A DNA stretch of 42,130 bases, taken from assembly GCA_964601355.1 (NCBI GenBank), contig CAZRNB010000007.1, forward strand, positions 1 through 42,130, given 5' to 3'. Under the pieces are notes generated by a model. That model was not told where the DNA came from. It saw only the letters and a program-made list of their open reading frames with translations, and ran no database searches. A program made the translations under genes and the position numbers. Every line of letters begins with the position of its first letter. Position 1 is the stretch's first letter. Source of the DNA: CAZRNB01 sp964601355 (lineage in GTDB: Bacteria > Planctomycetota > Phycisphaerae > Sedimentisphaerales > Anaerobacaceae). Below are positions 16,994 through 24,470 of this stretch, piece by piece.

Positions 16994-18154
16994 TTAATTT
17001 TTTGACAAGCCTGCACCAAGCCGGGTCGAGGGGTCGCAGGATCGATATTTTTTAAGCTGTTCGACTGCCCAGTGATCAAATTCATTATTTTTCAAAGTCT
17101 GCCTTATTTTTGCCATGAGGTTCTGATAGAATCTCAGGTTGTGCATAGAAACCAGGATTGGGCCGAGCATTTCACCGCAGTTGAAGAAATGCCTAATAGC
17201 AGCCCGGCTGAAATTTTTGCAGCAATAGCAATCGCAGTTGAATTCGATTGGTCTGCCGTCTTCGATATGTGCATTGTTCCTCAAATGCAGCGGCCCATTC
17301 TCGGTAAAAGCGAAGGCATTGCGTCCGTTTCTGGTGGGTAATACACAATCGAACATATCGACTCCGGCTTTTACCGCCGCAATGATATCCGCAGGGCTTC
17401 CCACACCCATCAGATAACGAGGCAAATTCTCCGGCAGAAGCTGTGTGGTATGGGAAACTATTTTTATCATATTATCATGCCCTTCACCTAAACCTAATCC
17501 GCCGATAGCATATCCATCAAAGTCTAAATTGACAAGTTCCGAAGCGCAGCATGTTCGAATCTGCATGTTTATTCCTCCCTGCACGATAGCGAACAATAAT
17601 TGATCGGCATTGGTGTGTGTCTGTTTGGAATGCTTGGCCCAGTGGATGGTTCTTTCTGCTGCTTCTTTGATCTGCGCTTCGTCAACGGGGAATGCTGTGC
17701 ACTGGTCGAGACACATTATTATGTCGGCAGCCAGCCGATTCTGAATTGTTATTGCTGTTTCAGGATCAAGGTATATTTTTGCCCCGTCTATGTGGCTGAT
17801 GAATTCAACGCCATCGTTATCGACCTTGGTTAGCGGGCTTAAAGAAAAGATTTGATATCCGCCGCTGTCGGTGAGAATCGGTTTTTGCCAGGCCATAAAT
17901 TTGTGCAAACCGCCGAGTTTTTCGATCGTCTCAATCCCCGGTCTGAGCATAAGGTGGTAGGTGTTGGCTAAGATAATATCGGTGCCGGTGTCTTTGATCT
18001 GTTGTGGCGTGATACCTTTTACCGCCCCTGCGGTACCAACCGGCATAAAAGCAGGTGTTTCAACTTGGCCGTGTTTCGTAATCAACAAACCTTGTCTTGC
18101 AGAACAGTTGTTGTCTTTATGCAACAATTCAAAGTTGTATATTTCCTTTTTCAT
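16994..18154 (-). CDS. tgt: Queuine/preQ1 tRNA-guanine transglycosylase
   Basis: The protein of 386 residues exchanges guanine-34 of GUN-anticodon tRNAs for preQ1 in queuosine synthesis. Visible landmarks are LTDSGGYQIFSL (Asp96), a FDCVLPTRNGRNA stretch with the nucleophile Asp269, GGLGLGEGHDNM, and the zinc site Cys307, Cys309, Cys312 and His338. The C-terminus carries a non-conserved tail (SCDPSTRLGAGLSKN) whose DNA has short inverted ends (CCTGC and GCAGG) and looks like a repeat that ran into the gene. The Shine-Dalgarno is weak (GGA just before the ATG). Confidence 0.96.
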   Translation of the reverse strand: MKKEIYNFELLHKDNNCSARQGLLITKHGQVETPAFMPVGTAGAVKGITPQQIKDTGTDIILANTYHLMLRPGIETIEKLGGLHKFMAWQKPILTDSGGYQIFSLSPLTKVDNDGVEFISHIDGAKIYLDPETAITIQNRLAADIIMCLDQCTAFPVDEAQIKEAAERTIHWAKHSKQTHTNADQLLFAIVQGGINMQIRTCCASELVNLDFDGYAIGGLGLGEGHDNMIKIVSHTTQLLPENLPRYLMGVGSPADIIAAVKAGVDMFDCVLPTRNGRNAFAFTENGPLHLRNNAHIEDGRPIEFNCDCYCCKNFSRAAIRHFFNCGEMLGPILVSMHNLRFYQNLMAKIRQTLKNNEFDHWAVEQLKKYRSCDPSTRLGAGLSKN

Positions 18155-18226
18155 TCCGGAGAAATTTCTATGTTTAGCCCTTAAATTTGTTTATGGATTC
18201 TGATTCTAAGGGTGTGTCGATTAGAT

Positions 18227-19507
18227 TTAATAAATTGTTTTAATCTGCGAGCCTGGATAATAATATGTGAGAATCTGCTCTGCGGTCTTTCCATCTCTTG
18301 CCATTCCTTGAGCGCCGTGCTGGCACATTCCTACGCCGTGGCCCCAGCCTCTGCCTGCCAGGAATGCCCAATTATCATCCCATTTGACAATCCGACAAAT
18401 GGTGCTTTTTATTTGCTGACCGGTTGGATCGATAGAAAGCCGCAGATCCTCGGCTCGCAGAAAATCACTTTTGCCGTTAGAGCCTGCCAGCTTGATTTTG
18501 GTCAGCCGGGAAAAATATTCATAGTCGCTCTGCTCGACCGGCAGTATATCTGTAATTTCTCCGAGCTGTTGTAGCTGTGGGTATCTTTGGAGCAATCTGG
18601 CAGTGACAGTGCTTTTGTCAAACTGGGCCATTGGCCAGAGGAAAAGATTGGGTTTCGCTACGTCTTTGCAGTAGGGACAGGCAACTCCAGCCAGAGGCTC
18701 AAGCGAATCGCCAAAGACGTTTTTACTATTTTCGGTATGGCCGCCGCAGACCGAACTATAGTAGGTAGGAAATATGTCTTCGGTTCCCTCAGGAGACTTG
18801 CAGGTTAATACTTGGCCATAAGTACTATTTACGGCATTCCAGACCTGGGCTGATTCGCCTTTAACGCCGAGGTAAACCTGGTTTGCCTGTGTTTTTGCAA
18901 CGTCCCAGCTGCGTTTTGGGCCGAAGCGGTTTTTTATATACAGACAATAGGTTCTTGCCGTTATCGCCTGAGCCTTCAGTGCCTCCGGCTCCCAGTAGTC
19001 AGGCATTTCGCCGCCTACCACGCCGGCTAAATATGGCTCAAGCGGCACAACATTAATAACATTGAAGGAATTACCATCAGGATTAATTGTCAGCTCTAAT
19101 TGTCCTCGGTACTCGTTGCCGTTTAGGCTGAATATATGAGGCTCATTTGGATAAATAGTTAGTTTACCGCTTGTGAAAAGCTGACCGGTGATGATAATTT
19201 TGCCGGCAGATAACTCTATTTTGGTCGGCTCGCCAGGTGAAATAACGCTGGTTTCAATGGTCGAATCTACAGAGGTGGAGCCTAAGCTGGTGACGTTTAA
19301 ACGCGAATCGCTTTGCAGTGTGCAGTCTGTGATATTACTAAGCAGCAGCACCCTAATCCAGTAGCGTTGGGATGTATCCATTTGAGGCGTAGGCCTGGCA
19401 TACTCCCTTGGTTCACAGCCGGTCTGTATTATTAGATACAGCAGGAGTATTGTCCCTGAGACTATCTGTGTCAGGAGCTTACAGCGATTTGCAGTTAGTT
19501 GAATCAC
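18227..19507 (-). CDS. SpoIID/LytB-domain lipoprotein
   Basis: The protein of 426 residues has a lipobox ending IQTGC (Cys31), so it is probably anchored in a membrane. The SpoIID/LytB domain (about residues 145-425) has the catalytic-type Glu167 in GGEMPDYW, KAQAITARTYCLY, a FPTYYSSVCGGHTE segment, ACPYC and the C-terminal GRGWGHGVGMCQHGAQGMA. In Bacillus, SpoIID is a lytic transglycosylase acting on peptidoglycan stripped of its peptide stems; non-spore-formers use related proteins in wall remodelling. The start codon is GTG and no strong ribosome site is seen, so the exact start is uncertain. Confidence 0.88.
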   Translation of the reverse strand: MIQLTANRCKLLTQIVSGTILLLYLIIQTGCEPREYARPTPQMDTSQRYWIRVLLLSNITDCTLQSDSRLNVTSLGSTSVDSTIETSVISPGEPTKIELSAGKIIITGQLFTSGKLTIYPNEPHIFSLNGNEYRGQLELTINPDGNSFNVINVVPLEPYLAGVVGGEMPDYWEPEALKAQAITARTYCLYIKNRFGPKRSWDVAKTQANQVYLGVKGESAQVWNAVNSTYGQVLTCKSPEGTEDIFPTYYSSVCGGHTENSKNVFGDSLEPLAGVACPYCKDVAKPNLFLWPMAQFDKSTVTARLLQRYPQLQQLGEITDILPVEQSDYEYFSRLTKIKLAGSNGKSDFLRAEDLRLSIDPTGQQIKSTICRIVKWDDNWAFLAGRGWGHGVGMCQHGAQGMARDGKTAEQILTYYYPGSQIKTIY

Positions 19508-19560
19508 GGTTCAATAAGGCATCCAGAATAATAAATGGTCAACATTCGATAATTATTTGG

Positions 19561-20871
19561 TTAATCTAAGCTTCGCAACGATAATCCGATATTGGTTAGA
19601 ATTCTTTTGATTTCGTTCAGGCTTGTTACGCCGAAGTTTTTGCAGCCGAGCAGTTCAGCGTCCGTTTTCTGTGTCAGATCTCCGATGATGTGAACATTGA
19701 GTTTTTGAAGGCATTTTCGGGCACGCACTGAAAATTGCAGGTCGTCAATCGGTTTATTCAGCAGACTTTGGTCTGCCACGGTGGACCGATCGGTTTTTTC
19801 ATCCGGGGTAAGCTTTTTTTCCTCAAGAGCCATTCCAAGATGCAATCCTTTTGATTCAAGAACGACCTTGATTTCCCGCAGTGAGGTTTCGCCGAAATTC
19901 TTGTAAGATAACAGCTCTATTTCCGTAATGTTTAAAAGATCGCCTATTGTTTCGATGTTCATTTTTTTCAGGCAGTTTCTGCTGCGTACCGACAGTTCAA
20001 AATCGGAGATCGGCGTTTCAAGAAGCTGATTTTTGTGAGATCTTTTCTTTTCTTTGTCCTCGTCATAAAACATTGTTTTTGAGCTTTCGATATCCTTTTT
20101 AAATAGAATCGCCCTGCGATGGTTGGGGTGGAATTCGAGGACTTTATCGATGCAGTGGGAAGCCTTGTCGAATTTGCCTATGTCTTCATAAAGCACGGCT
20201 AAATTCAGCAGCGCACTTACATAAACAGGAGAACTGGATACAATTTGTTTATAATAATCTATAGCAGCTTCTTCATCACCCGATAAATCACATCGGTAAG
20301 CCAGGTGGAAAAGTGCTCTCTGATGGTTAGGAGCCAGCTCAAAAGTTATTTTGTAATTATCGGTTGCTTCCTTATAAAGCCCTTGTGCTTCCTGGAGACG
20401 GCCGAGCTGATAGTGGTATTCGGCGCTTACATTTTCAAAGTTCGCGCAGGTCTTTAATTCCCTATCCGCGGCCTCAAAGTTTGATGCGTTACGATACGTA
20501 GCGACTTTTTCAAGAGTTATGTTTAAAGTGTCGGCACCATAATCAAGGCTTTTTTTCAGGTTTTCTATTGCTTTGTCGAATTTACCTATTCGACGGAGCG
20601 CAAAGGCCAAATATATAAATTTCTCTTTGCAGTCTTTTGCTTTTTGAAGTTTCTCGGATGCTTCATTGAATCTTCCGAGAATAAAAAGGCCTATTCCCAC
20701 CGGCAGCAGAGCCTTTGATGATGTGCCGGCTAAATTTGCCTCCAACTGTTCGGTGAACTTTAGTTCGTTGGCCTCGCCGGAATGGATAAGATGAGACAAT
20801 TTCATGATTTCATCCATAGGAGGTAGTTCATCAGAGAATAAATTGACTTGGGTTTCTGTAATTGGCTCCAT
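19561..20871 (-). CDS. TPR protein with two RNA polymerase alpha-CTD-like domains
   Basis: About 436 residues, with no signal peptide. The N-terminal two thirds are TPR-like helical repeats (about residues 50-265). After a charged linker come two copies of a domain closely resembling the C-terminal domain of RNA polymerase alpha: residues 282-348 (SVRSRNCLKKMNIETIGDLL, then FGETSLREIK) and residues 370-434 (SVRARKCLQKLNVHIIGDL, then FGVTSLNEIK). In copy 1 the Arg and Asn that contact UP-element DNA in E. coli (R265, N268) are kept; in copy 2 the Asn is Lys. DNA or polymerase contact with TPR-mediated partner binding is inferred. I chose the ATG at 20871 because AGGAG lies 10 bases upstream; the ATG at 20898 has none. 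Confidence 0.85.
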   Translation of the reverse strand: MEPITETQVNLFSDELPPMDEIMKLSHLIHSGEANELKFTEQLEANLAGTSSKALLPVGIGLFILGRFNEASEKLQKAKDCKEKFIYLAFALRRIGKFDKAIENLKKSLDYGADTLNITLEKVATYRNASNFEAADRELKTCANFENVSAEYHYQLGRLQEAQGLYKEATDNYKITFELAPNHQRALFHLAYRCDLSGDEEAAIDYYKQIVSSSPVYVSALLNLAVLYEDIGKFDKASHCIDKVLEFHPNHRRAILFKKDIESSKTMFYDEDKEKKRSHKNQLLETPISDFELSVRSRNCLKKMNIETIGDLLNITEIELLSYKNFGETSLREIKVVLESKGLHLGMALEEKKLTPDEKTDRSTVADQSLLNKPIDDLQFSVRARKCLQKLNVHIIGDLTQKTDAELLGCKNFGVTSLNEIKRILTNIGLSLRSLD

Positions 20872-20939
20872 AGGAAATTTTCTCCTATAATCTTTCATTT
20901 GTATCGTTTTTATTATTCGAGTGGAATATATGCACGCAG

Positions 20940-20967
20940 ATTATAAGGTCGAAAATGAGTTATGCAA
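20940..20967 (-). promoter_or_regulatory. Sigma70-type promoter for the alpha-CTD/TPR gene
   Basis: Reading the minus strand: TTGCAT, 16 bases, TATAAT. Transcription would start near 20932, giving a leader of about 60 bases before the ATG at 20871. Confidence 0.6.
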
Positions 20968-21130
20968 TAGATTTTTTTAACTGCGAAGTTCAAGTTCTTT
21001 GTGTGCATGACAAGCTTATGGATAAAAATTTTAATCCTCAACGTCGTTTTTCAGTTGCAAGAGACCAGTCAACATTTAGTGGATCAGGTCATTAAATGGA
21101 CGTGTGGCTGAACATATATGAGGACGCCTA

Positions 21131-21150
21131 ATGTTGACAGACGGCAACAT
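21131..21150. promoter_or_regulatory. Operator-like dyad 1: ATGTTG-N8-CAACAT
   Basis: Perfect 6-bp inverted repeat with an 8-base spacer, extended to 7 bp by flanking A and T. It shares arm sequence and spacer length with the dyad at 21229-21248; the two are 98 bases apart. Confidence 0.6.
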
Positions 21151-21228
21151 TATTAACAATTTTTACTTTGGCGTATGGTATACGCAATCTGTAAAAGAGC
21201 TTTTTAGTTCCTTGAATAAAAGAATGAT

Positions 21229-21248
21229 ATGTTGCCTTTTTGCAACAT
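21229..21248. promoter_or_regulatory. Operator-like dyad 2: ATGTTG-N8-CAACAT
   Basis: Perfect inverted repeat. Its N8 begins with C and ends with G, so the palindrome extends to 7 bp (ATGTTGC/GCAACAT). It ends 6 bases before the -35 box of the kinase promoter, centred about 51 bases upstream of the predicted transcription start. Confidence 0.65.
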
Positions 21249-21254
21249 TTATGC

Positions 21255-21283
21255 TTGACAATAGATAATATAGGTAGTATAGT
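21255..21283 (+). promoter_or_regulatory. Near-consensus promoter of the histidine kinase operon
   Basis: TTGACA, a 17-base spacer, then TATAGT. The predicted start point (about 21289-21291) coincides with the kinase ATG at 21290, so the transcript would be leaderless. Confidence 0.7.
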
Positions 21284-21289
21284 TAAGAT

Positions 21290-22477
21290 ATGTATGATAA
21301 TCAAAAGCCACATCAAGTCAATTCAGGCAAAGTCAGCGTCCATTTTATTGAGCAGGATATCAATAGCAAATCCTCCTCCGGTTTCGGCCTTTGCCGGGAC
21401 GATTTGACGTTTAGAGTTCTTGGTTCATCGATTATCCAATCATTGCCTATAGGGGTAGTAGTATTTGATTCGGATTTGAAAGTTGTCGAATCGAATACTA
21501 AGGCGGCAAATTTAATCAATATCGATGATTATATTGACAAATCCTTAGCTAACGGCACTGACAGCACCGTAAAGACAGGATGGAGCTGGTCGGAAAAATT
21601 AAAATCTGTATTAGCATCAGGCCAAACACGAATATTTGATGAAGTAGGCTATATTACCGCTGGCAGGGAGAAGATATTGCGAATTGTATGCAGTCCAATC
21701 AGGGAATTGCAGGAAGTAAAAGAGCAGGCAGGCTACATTTTAATCGAAGATATAACTGAAAGGATTGGAATTAAAAGGCAGCTGGCTAATGCCGAAAGAT
21801 TGGCTGCCATTGGTAAGCACGCTTCAGTAATAGCACATGAGCTGAATAGTCCTATGGATGGAATACTTAGATACATTAATCTTGCGTTGAGAATTGTCGA
21901 TCAGGAGAATCTAACAAAGCCCAAAGAATATTTAGATCGGTGTCAACAGGCGATTTTAAGAATGGTCCAAATCCTGAGCGAATTATTGGAGTTCTCCCGA
22001 AGCGCTCAATCGCCATTAGAATATGCGAATATAGAGCAAATTATAGAAGAGGCATTGAAAGCAGCAGATTCAAGGGCCGAAGATTTAAATATTAATGTTT
22101 TGAGACATTACACGCGTGACATTCTAAAAGTAAGAAACGGAAATTTGTTTCAAGTTTTCTTTAATATCATAAAAAATGCTTTCGAATCGATGCCGAAGGG
22201 TGGAGAGCTGCATATCTCGACATGTTTAACGCCGGATAATAATATTGTCATAGCAGAGTTTCGAGACACGGGAGAAGGCTTTGCACCGGAAAACAAAGAT
22301 GTGATATTTGAGCCGTATTTTACTACGAAAGGCAAAGGTACCGGCTTGGGCCTGGCAATATGTAAAGACATAATCGAAAAGTACCATGGACGGATTACTG
22401 CTGAAAATGCCCGGCAGGGTGGAAGTATATTCACCGTGTATCTGCCGTTAGAAGATAATAAAGATTGCAGGCTATAG
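21290..22477 (+). CDS. PAS-domain sensor histidine kinase
   Basis: The protein has 395 residues and no membrane segment, so it is probably a cytoplasmic sensor. A PAS-like domain occupies about residues 38-160 (IIQSLPIGVVVFDSDLKVVE). The HisKA phosphoacceptor helix has His183 in AHELNSPMDGI. The ATPase domain has FFNIIKNAFESMPKGG (N box), RDTGEGFAPE and TTKGKGTGLGLAICKDIIE. It phosphorylates a partner response regulator, almost certainly the next gene, which begins 4 bases after its stop. The ATG falls at the predicted transcription start and there is no Shine-Dalgarno. No downstream in-frame start precedes the PAS domain. Confidence 0.92.
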   Translation: MYDNQKPHQVNSGKVSVHFIEQDINSKSSSGFGLCRDDLTFRVLGSSIIQSLPIGVVVFDSDLKVVESNTKAANLINIDDYIDKSLANGTDSTVKTGWSWSEKLKSVLASGQTRIFDEVGYITAGREKILRIVCSPIRELQEVKEQAGYILIEDITERIGIKRQLANAERLAAIGKHASVIAHELNSPMDGILRYINLALRIVDQENLTKPKEYLDRCQQAILRMVQILSELLEFSRSAQSPLEYANIEQIIEEALKAADSRAEDLNINVLRHYTRDILKVRNGNLFQVFFNIIKNAFESMPKGGELHISTCLTPDNNIVIAEFRDTGEGFAPENKDVIFEPYFTTKGKGTGLGLAICKDIIEKYHGRITAENARQGGSIFTVYLPLEDNKDCRL

Positions 22478-22481
22478 AATT

Positions 22482-23867
22482 ATGAGAGAAAAGAATATTC
22501 TGATTGTTGAAGACGATAAAATCATACTGGATTCGTTGTGTGAATTTTTGTCCATCGAGGGATACCAAACCAGCGGCGTTGGGACCTTCCGTGATGCTTT
22601 AACCAAACTTCAGAGACAAAGCTATTGTCTTTTGATCGTGGATCTGAATCTGCCGGATGGAAATGGGTGTGAGCTATTAGATATAACAAGGAAAAGGTAT
22701 CCTCAAACAGTAGTTATAATTATAACCGGCTATGGTACTATAGAAAGTGCGGTCAGCTCTATAAAACGCGGTGCTTATGATTATCTTACCAAGCCGATAA
22801 TTGATGACGAATTGCGGCTGGCGGTAGAAAGGGCGGTTAACCAGCAGTCGATTATCAGTGAAAACGAAAGGCTGCGAATGCAGCTCGAGCAAAGGTTCAG
22901 CTTAGAGAATATAATCAGCCATAACTACAAGATGGCCAAGATTTTTGATCTTATTGAGGCCGTAGCCGACACTAATACCACAATTTTGATGGCTGGTCCA
23001 TCCGGAACGGGAAAGAGCATGTTGGCAAGAGCGATTCATTACCGTTCCAGCCGGCGTAATAAACCATTTGTAGAGGTAAGCTGTGGAGCGCTGCCGGAGA
23101 CACTGCTGGAAAGTGAGCTTTTTGGACATGTTAAAGGGGCATTTACAGGTGCAGTGAACAATAAGGAGGGCAAATTTTTGGCTGCGGATGGAGGTACTAT
23201 TTTTCTCGACGAGGTCGCCAATGCCTCGCCGGCCTTGCAAATTAAGCTGCTGCGTGTTTTAGAGGACAGACAATTTGAGCCTGTAGGCAGCAATAAGACT
23301 TGCGTTGTTGATACGCGGATTACGCTTGCCTCAAATCGTAATCTCACTGAAGAAGTAAAGCAAGGCAGATTCAGAGAAGACCTGTATTATCGGATAAATG
23401 TTGTGACAATAGAATTGCCGCCTTTGCGTGAGAGGGTCGGCGATATACCGCTGCTTGCAAAACATTTTTTGTGGATATACTGTGCCAAGCATAATAAACA
23501 AAAGCTCGGTATTACCGATGAAGCGATGGAGTGTTTAGAGCGTTTCTCATGGCCCGGCAACGTTCGTGAGCTGGAAAATTTGATGGAGAGGGCGGTTTTA
23601 TTAAGTAAAGACAAATTCATTGGCATTGAGGATTTGCCGGATTCGGTCAAACAAGACCAGGACAAGCATCAAATGCGTTGTAGTCCGATCGGCCTGAAAG
23701 AAGCGCGGGCTGAGCCGGAGAAAAGGCTAATCCTGCAGATATTGGATGCTCATAACTGGAACAGGCAGGAAACTGCCAAAGCACTTCAGATAAACCGCAC
23801 CACCTTATACAAAAAGATGAAGCGCTATGGCCTTGACGTTGAAGCCGAGCGATTAGGGCTAAGTTGA
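22482..23867 (+). CDS. Sigma54-dependent response regulator (NtrC family)
   Basis: The protein has 461 residues. A receiver domain (1-120) has the phosphorylated Asp54 in LLIVDLNLPDG. The AAA+ activator domain (about 140-375) has a Walker A GPSGTGKS, the sigma54-contact loop GAFTGA, the Walker B IFLDEV, and an arginine-finger region near FREDLYYRINV. A Fis-type helix-turn-helix closes the protein (about 420-455, NRQETAKALQINRTTLYKKM). It should bind dyad DNA and activate sigma54 promoters once phosphorylated by the kinase just upstream. The two dyads before the kinase gene are candidate binding sites. I see no convincing -24/-12 promoter in the window, so its targets probably lie elsewhere. 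Confidence 0.95.
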   Translation: MREKNILIVEDDKIILDSLCEFLSIEGYQTSGVGTFRDALTKLQRQSYCLLIVDLNLPDGNGCELLDITRKRYPQTVVIIITGYGTIESAVSSIKRGAYDYLTKPIIDDELRLAVERAVNQQSIISENERLRMQLEQRFSLENIISHNYKMAKIFDLIEAVADTNTTILMAGPSGTGKSMLARAIHYRSSRRNKPFVEVSCGALPETLLESELFGHVKGAFTGAVNNKEGKFLAADGGTIFLDEVANASPALQIKLLRVLEDRQFEPVGSNKTCVVDTRITLASNRNLTEEVKQGRFREDLYYRINVVTIELPPLRERVGDIPLLAKHFLWIYCAKHNKQKLGITDEAMECLERFSWPGNVRELENLMERAVLLSKDKFIGIEDLPDSVKQDQDKHQMRCSPIGLKEARAEPEKRLILQILDAHNWNRQETAKALQINRTTLYKKMKRYGLDVEAERLGLS

Positions 23868-23895
23868 CTAATTACCCTTTGATGCGTTCCTCGCT

Positions 23896-24076
23896 TTGCC
23901 CTTCGGTCCTTCGGCGATGCTCAGGGCAAGCAGGATCAGAACTTCACTCGTTACTTGCTCAGAATGGTTCGTCGCGGCTGATGGTGAGCAAGGCAATGGC
24001 TAATAGGACATTGTCGCGTCGGACCACCCTTCGACGCGAGTCGAGCTAAGACTCAACTCTTGCTCGGGGTGACCGA
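23896..24076. repeat. Intergenic repeat remnants (CCTTCGG/GCTCAGGG type)
   Basis: The segment holds a TTGCCCT/AGGGCAA inverted pair (23896-23929) and a CACCC/GGGTG-bounded segment (about 24025-24072) rich in TCGA words. Such sequences recur between genes in many environmental genomes. A small open frame through them (23864-24049) is not a gene. The end of the window (about 42100-42130) holds a similar TCATTTCGACCGAAGT sequence. Confidence 0.5.
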
Positions 24077-24104
24077 AAAGAACAAAAAGGTTCATTTCAA
24101 CCAC

Positions 24105-24187
24105 TGCCCGGGACAGGATTCGAACCTGCAAGGGATATTCCCACTAGCACCTCAAGCTAGCGCGTATGCCAATTCCGCCACCCGGGC
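24105..24187 (-). tRNA. tRNA-Leu (anticodon GAG)
   Basis: Read on the minus strand it folds as a class II tRNA of 83 bases. The acceptor GCCCGGG pairs with CCCGGGC and is followed by discriminator A. The anticodon stem is CTAGC/GCTAG around a loop TTGAGGT with anticodon GAG. The long variable arm has a GGGA/TCCC stem. The T arm is GCAGG-TTCGAAT-CCTGT. No CCA is encoded after the discriminator base. It reads CUC and CUU codons. Confidence 0.96.
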
Positions 24188-24198
24188 GTTTGTCGTTG

Positions 24199-24227
24199 AT
24201 TATTATTTATCGCCTATTTATTGTCAA
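24199..24227 (-). promoter_or_regulatory. Promoter of tRNA-Leu
   Basis: On the minus strand: TTGACA, then 16 bases to TAATAA (or 17 to AATAAT). It ends about 12 bases before the tRNA 5' end. Confidence 0.65.
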
Positions 24228-24299
24228 TTGCTAACCTGAAGATTTAAAAATTGTCCAGACGTATCCTGCTGCCGGAGCTCACGGCAAAATGTAATATAT

Positions 24300-24317
24300 T
24301 TACGTGATCATACGTAA
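24300..24317. promoter_or_regulatory. Operator-like palindrome TTACGT-N6-ACGTAA
   Basis: Perfect 6-bp arms around GATCAT, about 150 bases upstream of the transglutaminase-like gene and also upstream of the divergent tRNA promoter. The binding factor is unknown. Confidence 0.35.
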
Positions 24318-24432
24318 GATAAGGAAATAAATTTCACAAATTTAGGAAAAACTCGGATTATCGCATTGTATAAAATCTCGTCAGATACTACAATCATTTT
24401 GCTTTAAGCTTATAAGGAGTACGGATTCAACA

Positions 24433-24466
24433 AATTTTGCTCGTGAGTAAGCAAAATTGGAGGAGG
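24433..24466 (+). promoter_or_regulatory. Hairpin directly in front of a strong ribosome site
   Basis: AATTTTGCT (24433-24441) pairs perfectly over 9 bp with AGCAAAATT (24450-24458) around an 8-base loop. The next base begins GGAGGAGG (24459-24466), 4 bases before the ATG at 24471. The stem lacks a following T-run, so it is not a terminator; it may modulate translation of the next gene. Confidence 0.5.
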
Positions 24467-24470
24467 TTGG

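Larger units (their letters stand above)
20872..21289. other. Divergent regulatory region between the alpha-CTD/TPR gene and the histidine kinase
   Basis: AT-rich gap of about 418 bases with a promoter facing each way, two matched dyads (21131-21150, 21229-21248), a lone half-site CAACATT at 21070, and a GCGTAT/ATACGC palindrome near 21172-21186. No open reading frame or RNA gene is convincing. Confidence 0.6.

Noticed and set aside
23864..24049. Short open frame after the response regulator
   Set aside because: It is translated from intergenic repeats, has no ribosome site and no recognisable protein features.
24105..24187. tRNA-Leu as an integration site of a mobile island
   Set aside because: No integrase and no repeated tRNA 3' end were found in the window.
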